This document shows, piece after piece, positions 6,231 through 10,446 of a DNA stretch of 10,446 nucleotides. Made by a program: the position numbers and the translations under genes. The stretch is from assembly GCA_030673645.1 (NCBI GenBank), contig DAOVIO010000145.1:1-10446 (forward strand), given 5' to 3'. This DNA comes from JAGLSB01 sp023135955 (GTDB lineage: Bacteria > Bacteroidota > Bacteroidia > Bacteroidales > GCA-2748055). Position 1 is the stretch's first letter; each line of letters opens with the position of its first letter. The notes beneath the pieces were generated by a model. It had not been told where the DNA came from and searched no databases. It saw only the letters and a program-made list of their open reading frames with translations.

Positions 6231-6340
6231 AATCTCACTGATTTAAAATACATCTGGTTTTTAGAAATCTCCGAAACCGCATTATTCTTACTTCTCCTGT
6301 CAAAACTTTTCATATCTTAGGCCTTTTATTTTTTTCAACT

Positions 6341-7864
6341 ATGCCACAAACACAAAAGAAATCTTTTCTCGACAAACTTCTGAATATTGTAGAAAAAGGA
6401 GGGAATGCCCTTCCCCACCCTGCTACTTTGTTTGCAATTTTTGCATTAACAACACTTTTACTTTCAGCCCTTGCTTCATGGCTTAATTGGTCAGGTATTC
6501 ATCCTGCAACCGGAGAAATCGTAAATACTGTAAACCTTCTCAGCAAAGAAGGTATTCATAGAATAATGCTTGAAGTAGTTAATAACTTCACAAGTTTTGC
6601 ACCCCTGGGAATTGTACTTGTAGCTATGCTTGGAATTGGAATAGCTGAGCACAGTAATCTTATTTCTGCTGTGATTAGATTAATGGTGATTTCTTCACCA
6701 AAAAAAATACTAACATTTGTAATAGTCTTTACCGGCATTCTATCCAATGCAGCAAGCGATATTGGCTATGTTTTATTAATCCCTCTTGCCGGAGTAATCT
6801 TTAAAGCTGTTGGAAGGCATCCTATTGCAGGTATGGCAGCAGCATTTGCAGGTGTTTCCGGTGGCTTTTCTGCAAATATAATTCTTGGCACTATAGATCC
6901 ACTTCTTGCCGGACTTAGTGAAGAAGCAGCAAAAATTGTTGATCCAACTTATCATGTAAATCCTACAGCAAATTATTATTTTATGATAGTTTCAACCTTC
7001 ATGGTTGCTATTGTGGGAACAATAATTACTGAAAAGCTTGTCGAACCACGACTAGGGAAATATGAAGATGATGGAGTTGAAGAGAAAATTGAAAGGCTTA
7101 CCAGGCTTGAAAAAAAGGGATTACTAGGCGCAGGAATTGTTTTTATCGTTCTTACAGCGGCTGTTCTTATTGGAGTATTACCTGAAAACGGGTGGTTAAT
7201 CCCTGAAGGTGGTACCATATTACATTCGCCTCTTATTAAAGGAGTTATATTCTGGCTTATATTATATGCCGGACTTGGAGGATTGGTTTACGGATTTATT
7301 ACTGGATCATATAAATCTGATGCCGATGTTATGAATGGAATGGGGAAAAGTATTAAAACCCTGGCTATTTACATTGTACTTGTGTTTTTTGCGGCCCAGT
7401 TTGTAGCTTATTTTAAATGGAGTAATCTCGGATTGCTAATTGCTATTAAGGGAGCCGGGGCATTAAGCGCAGCAAATCTCGGCCTTATACCTCTGGCAAT
7501 AATGTTCATTATTTTCTCCGCCACGCTAAATATGTTTATGGGAAGTGCCTCTGCAAAGTGGGCAATTTTAGCACCTATATTTATTCCTATTTTTATGTTT
7601 CTGGGGTATTCTCCTGAACTTTCTCAGGTGGTATATCGAATTGGCGACAGCGTAACAAATATTATTTCGCCAATGATGAGCTTCTTTGCTCTAATCATTG
7701 CATTTTTTGAGAAATATGTAAAAAACGTAGGTATTGGAACAATAATAGCAACTATGATTCCATATTCAATAGCATTTTTTATAGTATGGGTTATCTTGCT
7801 AATTGTATGGTTATGGCTGGGGATTCCGCTTGGTCCTGGCGCTGGAATTTTTTACGGAGTGTAA
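6341..7864 (+). CDS. AbgT-family transporter (p-aminobenzoyl-glutamate / sulfonamide type)
   Basis: This 507-residue hydrophobic protein has many membrane segments and the N-terminus typical of the family (FLDKLLNIVEKGGNALPHP). AbgT of E. coli imports p-aminobenzoyl-glutamate, a folate breakdown product; relatives MtrF and YdaH were shown to export sulfonamides and p-aminobenzoate. Family signatures are SNAASDIGYVLLIPLA (135-150), FAGVSGGFSANI (169-180), GTIDPLLAG (183-191), GSASAKWAILAPIF (401-414) and YRIGDSVTNIISPMM (432-446). As I recall the MtrF transport residues Ser, Trp, Pro, Arg, Asp and Pro in the C-terminal core, here Ser404, Trp407, Pro425, Arg433, Asp436 and Pro444 keep the same spacing. 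It is full length. The charged loop at about 240-260 is probably cytoplasmic. A TATCTTAG box near 6315 is only a weak promoter candidate. Import or export, and the substrate, cannot be decided from sequence. The folB gene upstream gives mild support for a folate-related role. Confidence 0.92.
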   Translation: MPQTQKKSFLDKLLNIVEKGGNALPHPATLFAIFALTTLLLSALASWLNWSGIHPATGEIVNTVNLLSKEGIHRIMLEVVNNFTSFAPLGIVLVAMLGIGIAEHSNLISAVIRLMVISSPKKILTFVIVFTGILSNAASDIGYVLLIPLAGVIFKAVGRHPIAGMAAAFAGVSGGFSANIILGTIDPLLAGLSEEAAKIVDPTYHVNPTANYYFMIVSTFMVAIVGTIITEKLVEPRLGKYEDDGVEEKIERLTRLEKKGLLGAGIVFIVLTAAVLIGVLPENGWLIPEGGTILHSPLIKGVIFWLILYAGLGGLVYGFITGSYKSDADVMNGMGKSIKTLAIYIVLVFFAAQFVAYFKWSNLGLLIAIKGAGALSAANLGLIPLAIMFIIFSATLNMFMGSASAKWAILAPIFIPIFMFLGYSPELSQVVYRIGDSVTNIISPMMSFFALIIAFFEKYVKNVGIGTIIATMIPYSIAFFIVWVILLIVWLWLGIPLGPGAGIFYGV

Positions 7865-7938
7865 ATTGAAAATTCAGTATTAATATCAATATATATTTAT
7901 TTTCTTTCTATATTGTTAGACACTAATTACTTCTAAAG

Positions 7939-8790
7939 ATGATTAAAGATTTTTTAAAGGATAAATTTTTAATTACTAAAATTAGAAATAGATTTATCCC
8001 ATCTGTTCAAATATCTCAAAGGCAGACCTTCCACTATTATCAGGATCTTGCAAAAAAAGATGAACTCCCGGCTTTGTCTGATACCGGCTTTAGAGTATTT
8101 TCTCAATTTGAAGAGGATGGAAAACTCCTTTTCATTTTTTCAGTGATCGGAATGGAGAATAAAACTTTTATTGAGATTGGTTCTGATGATGGTGTTAACA
8201 GCAATTCTGCCAACTTATACTTCAATTTTGGTTGGCACGGACTTTTTATTGACGGAAATCCTAAAAGCATTAAGCGCGGGAAGAAATTCTTCAATAAATA
8301 TCCTCATCCCTGGTTTTATAAACCAAAATTCGTTTGCGCAAAAGTTATAAGAGAAAATATTAACGAGTTAATTGAGAACTCTGGCATTAATGGTGAAATT
8401 GGACTTTTATCTATTGATATTGATGGTAATGATTACTGGATTTGGGATGCGATTGAAATTGTGGAGCCTAAAGTTGTAATAATAGAAACCCATAATGAAT
8501 TTGGTTTAAATAATATAGTTGTACCCTATGATGCTGATTACTTTTATCCTGGGAAACACCCTATTTATCATGGGGCATCTCCTGTTGCAATGAATAATCT
8601 CGCCAAACGAAAAGGCTATAGATTGGTAGGAGCCAATGAGCTGGGTTTCAATTTTATATTTATTAAAAATGGGATAGCCGATGAACAAATACCGGAAGTA
8701 TCTGTTGAATCGGTGCTTAAGCATCCCTCGGTTAAAGAGGGTTATAAAAAATTCGAAGCTATTAAAGACTGGGAATATCTTGAAGGATAA
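7939..8790 (+). CDS. FkbM-like SAM-dependent methyltransferase
   Basis: This 283-residue protein shows a class I methyltransferase core. TFIEIGSDDGVNSNS (76-90) is the glycine-rich SAM-binding motif I, the acid closing strand 2 is Asp105 in HGLFIDGN, and LLSIDIDGNDYWIWD (156-170) forms the acidic motif before strand 4-5. The segment FSQFEEDGKLLFIF (54-67) ahead of the core is typical of proteins annotated as FkbM-related, often found with polysaccharide or glycan genes, where O-methylation of a sugar is the usual guess. The first 50 residues are basic and polar with no signal peptide, so it is probably cytoplasmic. It follows the transporter after 74 bp of AT-rich DNA without a clear terminator and may be read through from it. 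It converges on the lipoprotein gene with stop codons 25 bp apart. No glycosyltransferase is adjacent, so the acceptor is unknown. The fold call is good; the function is not settled. Confidence 0.75.
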   Translation: MIKDFLKDKFLITKIRNRFIPSVQISQRQTFHYYQDLAKKDELPALSDTGFRVFSQFEEDGKLLFIFSVIGMENKTFIEIGSDDGVNSNSANLYFNFGWHGLFIDGNPKSIKRGKKFFNKYPHPWFYKPKFVCAKVIRENINELIENSGINGEIGLLSIDIDGNDYWIWDAIEIVEPKVVIIETHNEFGLNNIVVPYDADYFYPGKHPIYHGASPVAMNNLAKRKGYRLVGANELGFNFIFIKNGIADEQIPEVSVESVLKHPSVKEGYKKFEAIKDWEYLEG

Positions 8791-8815
8791 GCAAGTAAAA
8801 GAACTGGCTAATTAC

Positions 8816-9277
8816 TTAATTTTGGCAATCTGCAAAACTATCCATCAATTCACGCAAGTCTTCAACAATTAGCTTAAGTTCATTAGGCTCATTCATATAT
8901 TCGAAAGTAACTCGTTTTAGATCTCCATCAATGCTTAATTCAAGCCATTCAGCTCCTCCATCAGCACAATCGGGACAACCAATAACATCATCCAGATTTT
9001 GAAAATCTTCAATATTAATTTTTTCAACATAAGCCGGTAGAGGATCCATAATGAATGTCATGCTACAGGAAGAATCAGGAAGAGCTCCATCGATTTCCCA
9101 TCCCGATTTTGTAAAAACGATATCTCCTCCAACAACTATTTCTCTTATGCAATAGCCCAAACATTCTCCAAAAGATGTCCCATAAGACAAATTATCGACC
9201 TGCTGATCAACTTCTATCTTTTCACATGTAAAGAACATGGTTAAAATCGCCAGTGATAGGAATATGAGTTTTTTCAT
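8816..9277 (-). CDS. Cysteine-rich lipoprotein of unknown function
   Basis: I read this as 153 residues from ATG at 9277, because MKKLIFLSLAILTMFFTC is a clean lipoprotein signal with Cys18 as the lipid anchor. An upstream in-frame ATG at 9367 would add 30 residues with no signal character and bury the signal. The lipobox (FFTC) is loose, as is common in Bacteroidota. The mature part has six more cysteines (39, 43, 71, 101, 104, 151). Notable segments are SYGTSFGECLGYC (31-43), GCPDCADGGAEWLEL (100-114) and a charged C-terminal helix, KLIVEDLRELMDSFADC. Even cysteine numbers suggest disulfides in the periplasm or at the cell surface; CPDC could instead bind a metal. I recall similar small Bacteroidota proteins with this SYGTSFG and CPDCADGGAEW pairing but know no function. 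It lies downstream of the vWA gene on the same strand with a terminator-like hairpin in between. Confidence 0.8.
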   Translation of the reverse strand: MKKLIFLSLAILTMFFTCEKIEVDQQVDNLSYGTSFGECLGYCIREIVVGGDIVFTKSGWEIDGALPDSSCSMTFIMDPLPAYVEKINIEDFQNLDDVIGCPDCADGGAEWLELSIDGDLKRVTFEYMNEPNELKLIVEDLRELMDSFADCQN

Positions 9278-9354
9278 GGTAGTTAGTATATGAATTTTAG
9301 ATTTGTTGAATGAATGGATTAAGTATAGTTCTAAATTTAGGTAAAATATCTTAT

Positions 9355-9377
9355 TAAAAATAAACACTTTTCGTGTA
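9355..9377 (-). terminator. Weak intrinsic terminator after the vWA gene
   Basis: On the minus strand ACAC, loop GAAAA, GTGT (9364-9376) is followed by a T-rich tail (TTTATTTTT), starting 4 nt after the vWA stop codon. The stem is only 4 bp, so termination may be partial, and read-through to the lipoprotein gene 103 bp on is possible. Confidence 0.35.
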
Positions 9378-9380
9378 TTG

Positions 9381-10446
9381 TTAGAGATGTTGCATCAAGC
9401 TTAGGCATTCTTCCCTGTATCCATGCTCATCAATCCCCAATGCTCCTTCACCCAAATTTATTAGCATTTGTTTGGAAAGGTCGCCTTTATATTGAGATTC
9501 TCTTAGTATTAATCCAAAGCCGGTTACAGCTGTCGCAAAACGTTGATTCTCAGATGCTGTATTAATATTTACAGGCATAGTAAGAATATCCTGATTCAGC
9601 AGACGACTTACATTTTCATCCGGAAATTTATATCGGAAATCCAGACTACCATATTTCTCTACATTCAATACGTCCAAAAGCTGTAATTCATACATAGCTG
9701 TAATTGTCTGTCCAGCTCCGATCTCTCCGGCATCAACATTATCTTCTTCAAAATCTTCATTCTCAAGCATACGATTTTCGTATCCAATGAGACGATATGC
9801 CTCCACCATATTTGGATTAAAACTTATCTGAAACTTGCTATCCTTTGCGACTGTTTGGAATTTAGATTTTTCATGAACAAATACTTTCTCTACCTGCATT
9901 GCATTATCAATATACTCATAATTACCATTGCCATTATTAGCAATCTGCTCCATCATATGGTCATTCAAATTGCCGGTTCCAACACCAAGGACAGTAAAAT
10001 ATATGCCACTTTCCCTCTTTTCCTCAATCAATTCGACCAACTCCTCAGTACTAGTAAGACCAACATTAAAATCGCCATCAGAACCTAAAATAATGCGATT
10101 GTTTCCACCTTCTATAAAATTATCCTCCGCAATACTATAGGCCATTTTAATCCCGGAACCTCCAGCGGTTGATCCTTTAGCACGAAGCTTATCTATAGAT
10201 TTTTTTATCTGATCTTTATTGTTTCCTGTAGTCGATTGCAGATGAACACCTACCGAACCTGCATAGGTTACTATTGCAATTCGATCCTTGTTAGTTAAAT
10301 TATCAGTCAAGCGCTTAAAACCGCTCTTCAATATTCCCAACTTATCGTCCGAATCCATTGACCCGGAAACATCAATCAGGAATACAAAATTAGTAGCTGG
10401 TAATTCATTTTCGGGAATACTTTTTCCTTTAATCCCTATCCGTAAA
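9381..10446 (-). CDS. vWA-domain protein of the YfbK family (N-terminus outside window)
   Basis: The frame is open to the right edge, giving 354 residues of a longer protein. The apparent ATG at 10358 is internal, because LRIGIKGKSIPENELP and FVFLIDVSGSM precede it in frame. That segment supplies the first metal-ion-dependent adhesion site motif (DVSGS, residues 25-29 of the visible part). GSTAGGSG and LGSDGDFNVG complete the MIDAS, so Mg-dependent ligand binding should be intact. Further family signatures are YFTVLGVGTGNLNDHMMEQIANNGNGNYEYID, FNPNMVEAYRLIGYENR and VDAGEIGAG, leading into the C-terminal domain (DUF3520-like) seen in E. coli YfbK. The visible length and order match that family's C-terminal two thirds. 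Members are usually envelope-associated, often with an N-terminal anchor and carboxypeptidase-regulatory-like domain, and their role is not known. A cysteine-rich lipoprotein lies directly downstream on the same strand. Confidence 0.92.
   Translation of the reverse strand, partial: LRIGIKGKSIPENELPATNFVFLIDVSGSMDSDDKLGILKSGFKRLTDNLTNKDRIAIVTYAGSVGVHLQSTTGNNKDQIKKSIDKLRAKGSTAGGSGIKMAYSIAEDNFIEGGNNRIILGSDGDFNVGLTSTEELVELIEEKRESGIYFTVLGVGTGNLNDHMMEQIANNGNGNYEYIDNAMQVEKVFVHEKSKFQTVAKDSKFQISFNPNMVEAYRLIGYENRMLENEDFEEDNVDAGEIGAGQTITAMYELQLLDVLNVEKYGSLDFRYKFPDENVSRLLNQDILTMPVNINTASENQRFATAVTGFGLILRESQYKGDLSKQMLINLGEGALGIDEHGYREECLSLMQHL

Noticed and set aside
5693..6340. A transposon or insertion sequence
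   Set aside because: There are palindromes but no transposase frame, and no pair of matching terminal inverted repeats with target duplications could be found.
8793..8817. AAGTAA/TTACTT inverted repeat between convergent stops, as a two-way terminator
   Set aside because: The stem is only 6 AT-rich base pairs with a 13-nt loop and overlaps a stop codon; too weak to annotate.
9278..9367. 30-residue N-terminal extension of the lipoprotein from ATG at 9367
   Set aside because: It has no signal character and would place the lipoprotein signal internally; the ATG at 9277 gives a clean signal with Cys18.
10356..10358. ATG as start of the vWA protein
   Set aside because: The MIDAS motif DVSGS lies just upstream in the same open frame, so this methionine is internal and the gene continues beyond the window.

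Overview
The window looks like chromosome of a member of the Bacteroidota. It is AT-rich. The start codons lack clear Shine-Dalgarno sequences, several intergenic gaps carry the phylum's TAnnTTTG-type -7 promoter box, there are small lipoproteins, and the gene families (long M16 peptidase lipoprotein, GlnRS next to a divergent folB, AbgT permease, YfbK-type vWA protein) are common there. I cannot name the genus. I see no tRNA, rRNA, CRISPR array, transposase or phage gene.

Layout, left to right. 1-815 (minus) is the N-terminal part of an M16 zinc peptidase lipoprotein that runs off the left edge. A 431-bp divergent gap follows, then a FabF-type ketoacyl-ACP synthase (1247-2482, plus) and a secreted SGNH/GDSL hydrolase (2637-3308, plus). 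The hydrolase converges on glutaminyl-tRNA synthetase (3469-5169 or, more likely, 3469-5151, minus) across a repeat-rich gap with a long imperfect inverted repeat. glnS is divergent from folB (5342-5692, plus), and both have recognisable promoter boxes in the 172-bp gap. Next comes a hairpin-rich stretch (5693-6340). Embedded in it is a 54-codon gene (5900-6064, plus) for a cysteine-rich CWC-type mini-protein. An AbgT-family transporter (6341-7864, plus) and an FkbM-like SAM-dependent methyltransferase (7939-8790, plus) follow. The right end is on the minus strand: a vWA-domain protein of the YfbK family, open at the right edge (9381-10446), and downstream of it a cysteine-rich lipoprotein of unknown function (8816-9277).

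Most genes are housekeeping or single-gene units; there is no obvious multi-gene pathway. The only plausible functional link is folate: folB makes a folate precursor, and AbgT-family permeases move p-aminobenzoyl-glutamate or related compounds. They lie about 650 bp apart on the same strand, separated by the hairpin-rich stretch, so co-regulation is conjecture.

The most unusual part is 5693-6240. It holds at least six inverted repeats on both sides of the CWC gene. Two of the hairpins downstream of that gene share the same CGAGG strand and so cannot form together. They look like dispersed intergenic repeats of the Bacteroidota, but a regulatory role ahead of the transporter is possible. I found no convincing multi-gene novel system.
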